This document shows positions 1-6,829 of a stretch of 33,452 nucleotides of DNA, piece after piece; within the stretch, counting starts at the first letter, position 1, and the number at the start of each line of letters is the position of its first letter. The notes under the pieces were generated by a model that worked only from the letters and a program-made list of their open reading frames with translations, did no database searches and was not told the DNA's origin. The stretch comes from Spirochaetes bacterium GWB1_36_13 (lineage in GTDB: Bacteria > Spirochaetota > GWB1-36-13). The translations under genes were made by a program, and so were the position numbers. Where the stretch lies: NCBI GenBank assembly GCA_001829155.1, contig MIAO01000050.1:1-33452 (forward strand). The letters run 5' to 3'.

Positions 1-951
1 GTAGGAGCTGGCGCCCGGTATTTTTTAAACGGAGAAAAACCTGCTTCACTAGAACAAAAACAGGCCTGCGCTTCAATCGGTCAGCCGGTTTTGATGTCGA
101 TTTATAAAGATTATTACAATTCCGGCGGGATTCTAGTGGGGCAGATTCTTCTCACAGGCGATGTGATCACCAACCGGGAAAGGTTTTTAAATGCCAGAAA
201 TACTTTTCAGGAACTTCTGAAAAAAAGTGTTCTGCCGATAGTCAATGAAAATGATACGACTTCGGTTGAAGAAATAAAATTTGGGGACAATGACAATCTT
301 GCGGTCAATGTGGCAGGGATTATTGACGCAGATGCCTGCTTTATCATGACCGATGTGGACGGGCTATATCAAAACTATGGAAAAGAAAATCAGGAGCTTT
401 TAAAGACAGTGGATAAAATAGACGAATCGGTTGAAAAACTGATTGTGAATGAGAAAAGTAGGTTCTCAACCGGCGGAATGTTTTCTAAGATCAACGCGGC
501 AAAAAAAAGTCTGGCGCTGGGTATTCCTTTAGTGATTCTTCCTGCACATAGCGAAAATAGTCTAAGAGACTATGTTCTTAAAAAAAGAATTTCAGGAACG
601 ACTTTTCAAACAGGCAAAAGCAAGGTGAAAGCGAAAAAAAAATGGATTTTTCTTCATTTTAGGGAAACTGGAAAGATTCAGATTGATGAAGGTGCGAAAG
701 AAGCTCTTTTAAAAGGAAAAAGCCTTTTATCAGTCGGTATTAAAGAAATAGCAAGTCCCTTTGAAAGAGGTTCGGTGGTCGGGCTTTATTATCAAGAAGA
801 GAAAATCGGAAAGGGAATTATCAATTATTCTTCTGCGGATATTCTAAAAATCAAGGGGCTTTCTTCCGATAAAATAGAGAGTGTATTAGGATATACAAAT
901 GGATCGGAAATGATTCATCGAAATAATTTTATTGCGACGGCTGTTTTTTAA
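1..951 (+). CDS. proB: Glutamate 5-kinase, 5'-truncated by window edge
   Basis: ATP-dependent phosphorylation of glutamate to glutamyl-5-phosphate, the first step of proline synthesis in the cytoplasm. The reading frame is open from base 1, and the residues before the first ATG at 91 (GQPVLMSIYKDYYNSGG) are typical ProB sequence, so the true start lies upstream of the window. The amino-acid-kinase core shows PIVNENDTT, FGDNDNLA and the DVDGLY segment, then the FSTGGMFSKINAA nucleotide/substrate-binding region. After about residue 210 of the visible part there is a PUA-like C-terminal domain (SLLSVGIKEI, FERGSVVGLY, GIINYSSADI). The usual full-length enzyme has about 360-375 residues and 316 are present. 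No proA follows. Identity is near certain. Confidence 0.95.
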   Translation, partial: VGAGARYFLNGEKPASLEQKQACASIGQPVLMSIYKDYYNSGGILVGQILLTGDVITNRERFLNARNTFQELLKKSVLPIVNENDTTSVEEIKFGDNDNLAVNVAGIIDADACFIMTDVDGLYQNYGKENQELLKTVDKIDESVEKLIVNEKSRFSTGGMFSKINAAKKSLALGIPLVILPAHSENSLRDYVLKKRISGTTFQTGKSKVKAKKKWIFLHFRETGKIQIDEGAKEALLKGKSLLSVGIKEIASPFERGSVVGLYYQEEKIGKGIINYSSADILKIKGLSSDKIESVLGYTNGSEMIHRNNFIATAVF

Positions 952-1024
952 AAAAATATTGTTTTTTTATCTATTTAATATATTATTATTAATAGAAATA
1001 AAATGTAAATAAGCGGGGTGAAAA

Positions 1025-1168
1025 ATGGCTTATTTTGTGAAAATCGACGGTGCTAAGTTTTCTTCTATGGAAGAGCTTCGTTCAACACTTTGGGAGTTGT
1101 ATAAGGATAAAATGTCACAAGATGAATTTGAAAAATTTGTCAAAGAACATGTCGAAGAAATCAAGTAA
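1025..1168 (+). CDS. Small acidic/basic hypothetical protein, 47 aa
   Basis: A short ORF beginning MAYFVKIDGAKF and ending HVEEIK, preceded by a GGGGTGA ribosome binding site five bases before the ATG. It lies alone between proB and the SPT-like gene, in the same direction. The sequence looks like a compact beta-hairpin followed by two amphipathic helices (SMEELRSTLWELYKD and SQDEFEKFVKEHVEE). There are no cysteines, signal peptide or membrane segment. I do not recognise the family. The good Shine-Dalgarno sequence and the protein-like, charge-patterned composition argue that it is a real gene rather than noise. Confidence 0.6.
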   Translation: MAYFVKIDGAKFSSMEELRSTLWELYKDKMSQDEFEKFVKEHVEEIK

Positions 1169-1233
1169 TCTTCTTTTTTCTTCTATTTTTAGATAAATTT
1201 TAACATCCAAATGATTAATGAGGTTTTAAAAAA

Positions 1234-2439
1234 ATGGATTTTTTTCAAAAATGCTATAATTTTACGGAAGCAAAGAAATTTATGGAAATGGGGCTTTATC
1301 CTTATTTCAGAGAAATAGAATCAGCTCAGGATACGGAAGTTTTTATTCACAATAAAAAAATGATCATGCTGGGATCAAATAGTTATCTGGGGCTGACCAC
1401 TCATCCGGAAGTAAAAGAAGCGGCGATTAAAGCAATTGAGAAATACGGAACAGGAAATGCGGGTTCACGGTTTTTAAACGGAACGCTGGATCTTCATGAA
1501 GAATTAGAAAAAAAACTGGCGGAATTTGTCGGTAAAGAAGATTCTCTTTTATATAGCACCGGGTTTCAAACCAATTTAGGTGTTCTGGCAGGCTTGACAA
1601 TATCCAGAGATCTTTCAATTTCCAGAGATGTGATTTTTATTGATAAAATGGCTCATGCCAGTATATATGACGCGACCCGGCTTTCTTTCGCGAAGAAAGT
1701 AGTGAAGTATGAACACAACGATATGGCGGATCTGGAAAAGAAACTGGAAAAATTTGCCAATGATGGTGGCGGAAAACTGATTGTAACAGACGGAATTTTC
1801 AGTATGGAAGGCGATATTCTGAAACTTCCTGAATTGGTAAAAATTGCTGAAAAATATAAAGCCAGAGTAATGGTGGACGATGCTCATGCGACTGGGGTTC
1901 TGGGTCCTCACGGAGAAGGAACAGCGTTTCATTTTGATATGACGGATAAAGTGGATCTGATTATGATGACTTTTTCAAAATCGTTTGCTTCGCTTGGCGG
2001 AGCAATCTGTGGTGAAAAAGATGTGATTCATTATCTTCGTCATCATTCCAGACCTTTGATTTTTAGTGCCAGTATGCCTCCTTCAGCAGTGGCGACTGTT
2101 TTAAAATCTCTTGAGATTATGAAAAGAGAGCCTGAAAGAGTGACCCGTCTTTGGGATATTACTAAAAAAATGCTCAAAGAACTTCATGCTATGGGATTTG
2201 AGACAGGGGTAGCAGAAACACCGATTATTCCATTGATTACAAAAGATATGGAGCTTACTTTTAAATTCTGGAAAATGGTTACCGATCAGGGATTGTTTGT
2301 CAACCCGGTTGTGCCGCCGGCCGTTCCGGATGGAAGCTGTCTGATTCGAACCAGTTATATGGCGACTCATACTGACGCACAGCTTGACTTTGCACTGGAA
2401 GTATTTAAGAAAACAGGAAAAATTTTAGGTATATTATAA
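1234..2439 (+). CDS. PLP-dependent alpha-oxoamine synthase, serine palmitoyltransferase-like
   Basis: Fold-type I PLP enzyme of the family containing serine palmitoyltransferase (SPT), KBL and BioF, which condense an amino acid with an acyl-CoA. Visible signatures are SNSYLGL, GSRFLNGTLDLHEELE, STGFQTNLG, VDDAHATGVLG and MTFSKSFASLGG, where Lys249 is the Schiff-base lysine. The GSRFLNGTLDLH and STGFQTN wording is closer to the SPT-like enzymes of Bacteroidetes and Spirochaetes than to KBL or BioF, so sphingoid-base or related lipid synthesis is the best inference. Its 401 residues are normal for the family. A weak GAGG lies 11 bases before the start. It is odd that residues around 123-134 contain a tandem TISRDL/SISRDV. 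No acyl-carrier or other sphingolipid gene is adjacent, so the substrate is unproven. Confidence 0.85.
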   Translation: MDFFQKCYNFTEAKKFMEMGLYPYFREIESAQDTEVFIHNKKMIMLGSNSYLGLTTHPEVKEAAIKAIEKYGTGNAGSRFLNGTLDLHEELEKKLAEFVGKEDSLLYSTGFQTNLGVLAGLTISRDLSISRDVIFIDKMAHASIYDATRLSFAKKVVKYEHNDMADLEKKLEKFANDGGGKLIVTDGIFSMEGDILKLPELVKIAEKYKARVMVDDAHATGVLGPHGEGTAFHFDMTDKVDLIMMTFSKSFASLGGAICGEKDVIHYLRHHSRPLIFSASMPPSAVATVLKSLEIMKREPERVTRLWDITKKMLKELHAMGFETGVAETPIIPLITKDMELTFKFWKMVTDQGLFVNPVVPPAVPDGSCLIRTSYMATHTDAQLDFALEVFKKTGKILGIL

Positions 2440-2551
2440 AAAAATATTGACAAAATTGCAAAAATTTTTTCTTTTAATGTATATTCTTTGAAAGAAAAAA
2501 GTTAAATTTTGATAAGAAAAAGTATCCTGAAAAATTAAAAAGGAGAATATT

Positions 2552-3205
2552 ATGAAGAAATTGTTTTTAGTTTTGATGCTTACCTTGTTTGCGGGAGTCC
2601 TATTTGCTGAAGAAAAAGGAAAAGAAATTGAAATTCCTCTTCAAGATATTGAAAGACTTCATACCTTAGCAAAAGAAGCGCCCGATAATGACACCAGAAT
2701 CAAAGCGATTCAAGCTTTGGCTAAGTCAAAGAATAAAGCTTCTGTACAGATTTTAGTCGATATTCTTGAAGAACCTTATAAAAATGTCTATGCAAACGGC
2801 GATAAGCAGATGCAGGACAACTGGAAGGTCAGAGCGGAAGCGGCAAAAGCGATGAGAGCTTATGAAGGGGATAAAGAAGTTGTAAAACAGGTTTACAGAC
2901 CCTTGAATAAAGTCATGGTTTACGACCCTGAAGAACGGGTAAAGGGCGAATGTGCTTTAACTTTGGGAATTCTTGGAAGAGACGCAGATCCTGATGTAAA
3001 AGATAAAATTGCAGATGAATTGATTGTGAAATTAAATCATACTCCTGTTGAAAAAAATCTTTTAGCGATTATGATTGTGAAAGCATTGGGAAGACTGGGG
3101 CATCCAAAAGCACTGGTTCATTTGATTGCGGTTACTCAAAAAGGTTATTTGAGAGTCGTAAAAGAAGAAGCGAAGAAATCGATCGAAATGCTTCAAAATT
3201 TCTAA
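2552..3205 (+). CDS. Exported HEAT-repeat protein
   Basis: 217 residues with a clear Sec signal peptide (MKKLFLVLMLTLFAGVLFA, predicted cleavage before EEKG near residue 19). There is no Cys at the cleavage site, so it is probably periplasmic or secreted rather than a lipoprotein. The mature part is a run of paired helices of HEAT type: TRIKAIQALAKSKNKASVQILVDIL, RAEAAKAMRA, RVKGECALTLGILGRDADP and LAIMIVKALGRLGHPKALVHLI. Such solenoids mediate protein-protein contacts. A strong AAGGAGAA site lies six bases before the ATG. A TTGACA at 2447-2452 could be the -35 of its own promoter, but I see no convincing -10 at the right distance. A strong terminator follows, so it is probably monocistronic. 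Its partner is unknown. Confidence 0.8.
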   Translation: MKKLFLVLMLTLFAGVLFAEEKGKEIEIPLQDIERLHTLAKEAPDNDTRIKAIQALAKSKNKASVQILVDILEEPYKNVYANGDKQMQDNWKVRAEAAKAMRAYEGDKEVVKQVYRPLNKVMVYDPEERVKGECALTLGILGRDADPDVKDKIADELIVKLNHTPVEKNLLAIMIVKALGRLGHPKALVHLIAVTQKGYLRVVKEEAKKSIEMLQNF

Positions 3206-3246
3206 ACAATTTTTTCTCTAAGCCATAAAATTTCAAACTTTCTCAA

Positions 3247-3275
3247 AACCGCTGAATTTAATCAGCGGTTTTTTT
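3247..3275 (+). terminator. Rho-independent terminator after the HEAT-repeat gene
   Basis: The stem AACCGCTGA/TCAGCGGTT, with a six-base loop ATTTAA, is followed by a run of seven Ts. It lies about 42 bases after the HEAT gene stop and just beyond the purN stop on the opposite strand, so it separates two convergent genes. The T-run is on the plus-strand side only. Confidence 0.9.
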
Positions 3276-3277
3276 AT

Positions 3278-3898
3278 TTACAGAGTCTTTTTTAAAACTT
3301 TTTTATCTTTGACTGTAAATAAATCGTCTAAAATCTGATTGACAATCTGCGGATAAATCGCCCTTTCTTTTGCCTGAACTTTATGAGCAAGGCTTTCAAC
3401 CGTATCTTCGTCTTCTATTCTGACTGTTTCTTGAGCAATAATAGGACCGTGGTCGTATTCATTGTCCACAAAATGAACCGTACATCCGGTTACTTTGACG
3501 CCATTGGCGATAACGGTTTCATGAACTTTTTTACCATACATGCCTTTTCCACAGAAAGCAGGAATCAGCGAGGGATGAATGTTGACTACTTTGTTTTTAA
3601 ACTCTTCGGGAATATCGTAAAAAGACATAAATCCGCCCATGACCACAATGTCGCAGTTGTATTTTGTCAGGATTTTAGTAATTTCCCGGCTGTAATCTTT
3701 GATATTGTTTTGATAATTTTTGTATTCTATGCTGAAAAAAGGAATCCCGGCATTTTTTGCCCTTTCCAATCCATAAGCCTCTTTTTTGCTTGAAATCACA
3801 ACAGTAATCTGACCTTTTAGTTTTCCTTCTTTTTGCAGATCAATAAAATTTTGAAGCGTTGAACCGCTACCTGAAATCAAAAATCCTATTTTTTTCAT
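3278..3898 (-). CDS. purN: Phosphoribosylglycinamide formyltransferase
   Basis: GAR transformylase, the third step of de novo purine synthesis. It transfers a formyl group from 10-formyl-THF to glycinamide ribonucleotide. The N-terminal phosphate-binding loop is LISGSGSTLQNFI. The catalytic NIHPSLIPAF (Asn106, His108) and Asp149 in DNEYDHGPII match the family's Asn-His-Asp triad. Length (206 aa) is normal. A GAGGAA site lies just before the ATG. It is convergent with the HEAT-repeat gene and stands alone: no other pur gene is adjacent. Identity is confident. Confidence 0.95.
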   Translation of the reverse strand: MKKIGFLISGSGSTLQNFIDLQKEGKLKGQITVVISSKKEAYGLERAKNAGIPFFSIEYKNYQNNIKDYSREITKILTKYNCDIVVMGGFMSFYDIPEEFKNKVVNIHPSLIPAFCGKGMYGKKVHETVIANGVKVTGCTVHFVDNEYDHGPIIAQETVRIEDEDTVESLAHKVQAKERAIYPQIVNQILDDLFTVKDKKVLKKTL

Positions 3899-4077
3899 AT
3901 TTCCTCAATCTTTTTTTTAAATCAGCAAAAAATTTAAACTTTTTTCAAATCCCTTGCAAGTTTTTTCTTATTATACGCTTTTTGTTGTCTCAAACATGAA
4001 AATGTGTGGACAGTATTTGAAAGCTCTTGACAGTAGTGTTTATGCAAATCAGGATCAATAGTCATCACAATATGGAA

Positions 4078-4114
4078 TTTTCAATCCTTGTTATTTTGGA
4101 AGTTGCATTTTAAT
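4078..4114 (-). repeat. Orphan degenerate CRISPR repeat
   Basis: A 37-bp copy of the array repeat found at 7320-8153, lying 3.2 kb away from it in the same orientation. It differs at two positions: position 1 (G to T) and position 29 (C, where array repeats carry A or G). The strand given is the inferred transcription strand. Two mismatches in a leader-distal copy fit the usual decay of a terminal CRISPR repeat. No second repeat lies within one spacer length on either side. Confidence 0.9.
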
Positions 4115-4164
4115 TTAAAGCCGGAACGGGAGAAAAAATAAATTGATAATTTTAGAAATAATTT

Positions 4165-4187
4165 GAAAAACCTGAATTCTATCAGGC
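4165..4187 (-). terminator. Terminator after the orphan immunity-like gene
   Basis: On the minus strand, the stem CCTGA/TCAGG (4186-4182 with 4175-4171) is followed by TTTTTC. It starts four bases past the stop of the gene ending at 4190. A near-identical hairpin follows the paralogous gene ending at 6485, so the terminator was duplicated with the gene. Confidence 0.65.
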
Positions 4188-4189
4188 GT

Positions 4190-4495
4190 TTAATGTAAAA
4201 TAAGATTTTTTTGAGATTTTTCGTATTTTTCAGCAAATTTTAAAGCTCTTTCCACTATGATTTGAAGATACATAACACTGATATTATCCTTATGTTTTCT
4301 CACTTTTTTATAAAGATTAATGTATTTTTTATCAATGTTATACAAAAGTTCTTTTTGTTCCTCTGTCAACAGGCTTTCGTTTTCTTCAATCAGTCTGCGG
4401 TACATAGACATAAGGCTCACATCACTGTCATATTCAAGGCTGAATAAATCAATCTCGTTTTCGTAATAAAGCAAGTCTTTTTTCAAGTCTTCCAT
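4190..4495 (-). CDS. Immunity-like protein paralogue, no toxin partner
   Basis: About 101 residues from the ATG at 4495 (MEDLKKDLL). A GTG three codons upstream also keeps the frame open but has no ribosome binding site. It is a paralogue of the gene at 6485-6829. They share the C-terminus KFAEKYEKSQKNLILH against KFAKKYEKSQKNLVLH, a central LTEEQKELLYNIDKK against LSEEDKKKLYEIDKK, and an N-terminal YYENEIDLF against HYEIGIDYY. The protein is acidic and probably all-helical. The partner copy lies directly behind a toxin-like gene, so I infer an immunity or antitoxin role; this copy has lost or never had a toxin. TGTTATAAT just upstream (minus strand, 4516-4508) could be an extended -10 giving an almost leaderless message. 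Family not recognised. Confidence 0.6.
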   Translation of the reverse strand: MEDLKKDLLYYENEIDLFSLEYDSDVSLMSMYRRLIEENESLLTEEQKELLYNIDKKYINLYKKVRKHKDNISVMYLQIIVERALKFAEKYEKSQKNLILH

Positions 4496-4551
4496 TTTTC
4501 TCACTTTTATTATAACAATCTTATCTCGTTGTGTTTTTTTTAATTCTTACT

Positions 4552-4890
4552 CTATTTTTCAAGTAATGGTTTGATTTGATTTTCAAATATCGGCAAATTA
4601 TTTTTAATAATCTGCCAAATCTCTTCAGCATCTATTCCAAAATAATCATGAGCAATAATATTGCGCAGCCCTTTAATTTTACTCCATTCAATTTCTTTAT
4701 ATTTTCCGGTGATTCGGGCAGATAATTTGACGACTGACTCCCCGATTACCACAAAGTTCATTAGAACAGCATCAAAAATAATTTCTTGGGAATAAAATGT
4801 ATCACAATCAGGAATATCTTTTATATAATTCTTTATCTTATGAATCGATTCAAGTATGTCGAGAAGGTATTCTTTATCTTTTTCAGACAT
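4552..4890 (-). CDS. hepT: HepT-like HEPN RNase toxin (DUF86)
   Basis: HEPN-domain ribonuclease of the HepT/MntA toxin-antitoxin family. The active-site motif R-X4-H is visible in GLRNIIAHDYFGID near residues 85-97, and the helical N-terminus (YLLDILESIHKIKNYI) and the FVVIGESVVKLS segment are characteristic. Its 112 residues are typical. The gene overlaps the end of mntA by eight bases, so the two are translationally coupled with the antitoxin first. In this family MntA AMPylates a Tyr beside the HEPN motif (here the Y of AHDY) to silence the toxin, and that tyrosine is present. Both key motifs are intact, so the pair is probably functional. Confidence 0.88.
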   Translation of the reverse strand: MSEKDKEYLLDILESIHKIKNYIKDIPDCDTFYSQEIIFDAVLMNFVVIGESVVKLSARITGKYKEIEWSKIKGLRNIIAHDYFGIDAEEIWQIIKNNLPIFENQIKPLLEK

Positions 4891-5197
4891 AGATTGTTTC
4901 TCTGATGATTTTATTCTTTTTTCTGGGTTTCAGGTATTTTTCTCTTGCCAGATCAATTTTTTTATGGAGATTCTGTTCAAGATATTGCCGTAAATTTTGT
5001 TTTAGTTCATAGATATTGGGTGTATTGTCTTCAATTTCAATAATAATATCAATGTCACTCAACTCTGTAAAACTTTGCTTTGCGTAGGAACCAAAAATAC
5101 CCAGTTTTTTTAAATGATAGTGCTGAAAAAGAAAACTTTTGTTGTTTTTTAAAAATCGGATAATTTGTTGATCATCTAATAAATCATTCTTCTTCAT
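4883..5197 (-). CDS. mntA: MntA-like minimal nucleotidyltransferase antitoxin
   Basis: MNT-fold nucleotidyltransferase that neutralises HepT by AMPylation. The catalytic signature GSxxxxxxxxxDxD is complete in GIFGSYAKQSFTELSDIDIIIE (Gly-Ser near residue 37, the DID acidic pair near 48-50). Its 104 residues are normal. It is the first gene of the mntA-hepT operon and overlaps hepT by eight bases. AAGG lies about nine bases before the ATG. A good sigma70-type promoter lies at 5234-5262. Confidence 0.88.
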   Translation of the reverse strand: MKKNDLLDDQQIIRFLKNNKSFLFQHYHLKKLGIFGSYAKQSFTELSDIDIIIEIEDNTPNIYELKQNLRQYLEQNLHKKIDLAREKYLKPRKKNKIIRETIYV

Positions 5198-5233
5198 TAA
5201 ATTTAACCTTATTTGATAAATGCCGTCATTTAA

Positions 5234-5262
5234 ATTATACTATCGATTAAAACGGATAGCAA
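5234..5262 (-). promoter_or_regulatory. Promoter candidate for mntA-hepT
   Basis: On the minus strand TTGCTA (5262-5257), a 17-base spacer and TATAAT (5239-5234) give near-consensus boxes 37 bases upstream of the mntA ATG. The toxin-antitoxin pair therefore seems to have its own promoter, independent of the genes on its right. Confidence 0.5.
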
Positions 5263-5300
5263 ATTTTTATATCCCCATCAGATTTTAAGAAATCGAGTCT

Positions 5301-5537
5301 TTAATCTTTCTCATCCCCTTCTAAAGGCTGGATAGAAGGGACTTTTTTGAGAAGTTTCTCAAAATCTTCTATTTTGGCTTTTTTCGCTCTTTCTTCGATA
5401 TAGCTTAAAGCATTAAGAGAGGACATTTTTTCATAAACTGCTATTTGAATATAGTTCTCAACCGTGGTTTTATCTTCTTTAGAAAGTTTTTCAAGCATTT
5501 TATAAACAGGATCATTGAGTTTAATTTTAACCGTCAT
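5301..5537 (-). CDS. Ribbon-helix-helix-like antitoxin candidate
   Basis: 78 residues from the ATG at 5537, chosen because AGGAGGAAATCC sits directly before it; longer upstream frames have no such site. The N-terminal MTVKIKLNDPVYKMLEKLSKED followed by VENYIQIAVYEKM has the strand-helix-helix pattern and hydrophobic spacing of RHH-type antitoxin or DNA-binding proteins. The remainder is a charged helix and a tail (PSIQPLEGDEKD). It lies downstream of the HicA-like gene, about 70 bases after its stop and outside the 22-bp direct repeats. It could be that toxin's antitoxin or an independent solitary antitoxin. Assignment rests on pattern only. Confidence 0.55.
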   Translation of the reverse strand: MTVKIKLNDPVYKMLEKLSKEDKTTVENYIQIAVYEKMSSLNALSYIEERAKKAKIEDFEKLLKKVPSIQPLEGDEKD

Positions 5538-5583
5538 CGGATTTCCTCCTGAATTAGTTTTAAAAAAGCTCCGGGCGTAATAG

Positions 5584-5605
5584 CTTTTACGCCGATAGCG
5601 AACCA
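5584..5605. repeat. 22-bp direct repeat, left copy
   Basis: Core TACGCCGATAGCGAACCA (5588-5605) is identical to 6306-6323. Extending left by CTTT against CTTA makes 22 bases with one mismatch. It abuts the stop codon of the HicA-like gene. This copy also forms an inverted repeat GGCGTAA/TTACGCC (5574-5580 with 5587-5593), which the other copy lacks. Confidence 0.85.
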
Positions 5606-5890
5606 TCAGATTAAGCATTTTGCTTTTAAGATTGACTCATAAGACTTTCGGGATAAAGGGCATTCGATTAAATCTTTCAATTCTTTCATGCTTGACAGAC
5701 CTAATTGTTTTTTCATGAAAGAAATTAAGTTTCCCTCATATTCTCTCAGACTGTGGCTGAGATAGGTGTAAACCGCTGTCTTTTTGCCGTTCTCTAAAAA
5801 GTAGTATAAGTATTTATGATGGCTTCCTGAATCCAGAACAAAGCCTTTTCTTTGAAGTCCTGATAATATTTTTTCTGTTTTTATTCCCAT
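5606..5890 (-). CDS. HicA-like toxin candidate
   Basis: 94 residues. The N-terminal layout (a helix with LSGLQRKGFVLDSGSHHKYLYYFLENGKKTAVYTYLSH, described here in parts: KGFVLDSGSHHKY and KKTAVYTYLSHS) matches HicA/YcfA-type mRNA interferases: a dsRBD-like fold with a GSHH catalytic histidine, near residues 23-25. The C-terminal half (GNLISFMKKQLGLS, LKDLIECPLSRKSY) is longer than in classical HicA (about 60 aa). It overlaps the upstream gene ending at 5881 by ten bases, so the two form one unit. The stop codon directly abuts the 22-bp repeat. RNase activity is inferred from the motif alone. Confidence 0.55.
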   Translation of the reverse strand: MGIKTEKILSGLQRKGFVLDSGSHHKYLYYFLENGKKTAVYTYLSHSLREYEGNLISFMKKQLGLSSMKELKDLIECPLSRKSYESILKAKCLI

Positions 5891-6207
5891 TCCATCTCCA
5901 GTAAAACTGTTTTAATGAGTTCGGATTTAATTTTCAGTGCTCCCGCTGTCAACTCTTTTTTGTCCGCTTTCCCGATAGTCTGCCAGAGGGAGACAAAGAA
6001 CCCTTGAAAAGCCTCAAACGATTCGTCAAAAGAGACCTCGAAAACCATTATATGAAACGAGTTATTGCTGAGATAATAAAGGCCGTCTTTAAAAACCGCT
6101 TTGACCTCTAAGGGCATTTTTAAAATCAAACGGGTTTTCTGATAGGTGATATTTGAAAGAAGAAGCCGTTTGATCTTTCTGATTTTTTTTTCTTCTGTTA
6201 AAACCAT
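5881..6207 (-). CDS. Hypothetical partner of the HicA-like protein
   Basis: 108 residues, beginning MVLTEEKKIRKIKRLLLSN and ending KTVLLEMEWE. An AGGCGG ribosome binding site precedes the ATG. The beta-rich middle (PLEVKAVFKDGLYYLSNNSFHIMV) and helical C-terminal half are not a family I can name. Position first in a two-gene unit with a ten-base overlap into a toxin-like gene is the usual antitoxin arrangement, so an antitoxin role is inferred from context. Both genes lie between two 22-bp direct repeats. Confidence 0.55.
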   Translation of the reverse strand: MVLTEEKKIRKIKRLLLSNITYQKTRLILKMPLEVKAVFKDGLYYLSNNSFHIMVFEVSFDESFEAFQGFFVSLWQTIGKADKKELTAGALKIKSELIKTVLLEMEWE

Positions 6208-6301
6208 TTCAAACCGCCTAAATATTTATTATTAAAAGATAACTTTAAAAAGATACCTGTCATAATATTTTCAATTTCAAAACTCTCCACTCTCCCGCCT
6301 C

Positions 6302-6323
6302 CTTATACGCCGATAGCGAACCA
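6302..6323. repeat. 22-bp direct repeat, right copy
   Basis: Second copy of the repeat at 5584-5605 (core TACGCCGATAGCGAACCA, same orientation). The two copies enclose about 700 bp containing exactly the two-gene HicA-like unit. Such an arrangement could be a recombination scar or the ends of a small mobile cassette. Confidence 0.85.
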
Positions 6324-6457
6324 GTTGACATATATACGGATTTCCTGCCCATATCTCTGATGATTTAAAAACCACAGTATCAAAACTAACTAAACGATAT
6401 GCCATTCCAACCATCGTTGCACGAGAAAAAAAATAAATTGATAATTTTAGAAAGAAT

Positions 6458-6481
6458 AAAAAAAACCTGAATTATATCAGG
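6458..6481 (-). terminator. Terminator after the immunity-like gene
   Basis: On the minus strand the stem CCTGA/TCAGG (6481-6477 with 6470-6466) is followed by eight Ts (6465-6458). It starts just past the stop at 6485. It is the duplicate of the hairpin at 4165-4187. Confidence 0.7.
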
Positions 6482-6484
6482 CTT

Positions 6485-6829
6485 TTAATGTAAAACAAGA
6501 TTTTTTTGAGATTTTTCGTATTTTTTAGCAAATTTTGAAGCTATTTTAACAATAGACTCTAAAAACTCTACACTAAAACATTTATAATCTTCATTACTAT
6601 TTTTATTTTCATGATAAAGTTCTATTGCTTTTTTATCAATTTCATATAATTTCTTTTTATCTTCTTCTGATAACCATTTCTCATTCTTTTCTATTTTTTC
6701 TCTTTTTATTAAGGTAATCGTAGCCTCTGAATCATCGTAAAAATCATAATAATCAATTCCGATTTCATAATGTTTTAAGTATTCTTTTATATTGATCGTT
6801 TTCTTGTTTTTTGAAGGAATATAATTCAT
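6485..6829 (-). CDS. Immunity/antitoxin-like protein behind a toxin-like gene
   Basis: 114 residues, MNYIPSKNKKTINIKEYLK to KNLVLH. The start is supported by AGGAGAA seven bases before the ATG, even though this makes a 65-base overlap with the upstream toxin-like gene. The protein is probably all-helical, acidic, with no cysteine and no membrane segment. It is a paralogue of the orphan gene at 4190-4495, and the similarity continues past the stop into the terminator and beyond. A small acidic gene tightly overlapping a nuclease-like gene is the standard immunity-gene arrangement of polymorphic toxins. The function is inferred from this context. Family not recognised. Confidence 0.65.
   Translation of the reverse strand: MNYIPSKNKKTINIKEYLKHYEIGIDYYDFYDDSEATITLIKREKIEKNEKWLSEEDKKKLYEIDKKAIELYHENKNSNEDYKCFSVEFLESIVKIASKFAKKYEKSQKNLVLH

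Noticed and set aside
1427-2370. Three minus-strand ORFs across the SPT-like gene
   Set aside because: They are antisense to a strongly supported gene, lack ribosome binding sites and show no recognisable motifs.
2447-2490. A sigma70 promoter for the HEAT-repeat gene
   Set aside because: TTGACA is perfect but no -10 lies at a normal spacing; the AT-rich hexamers nearby are 20 or more bases away.
5538-5618. N-terminal extension of the RHH-like protein
   Set aside because: The extra 27 residues come from the direct-repeat region, and a strong AGGAGG supports the later ATG at 5537.
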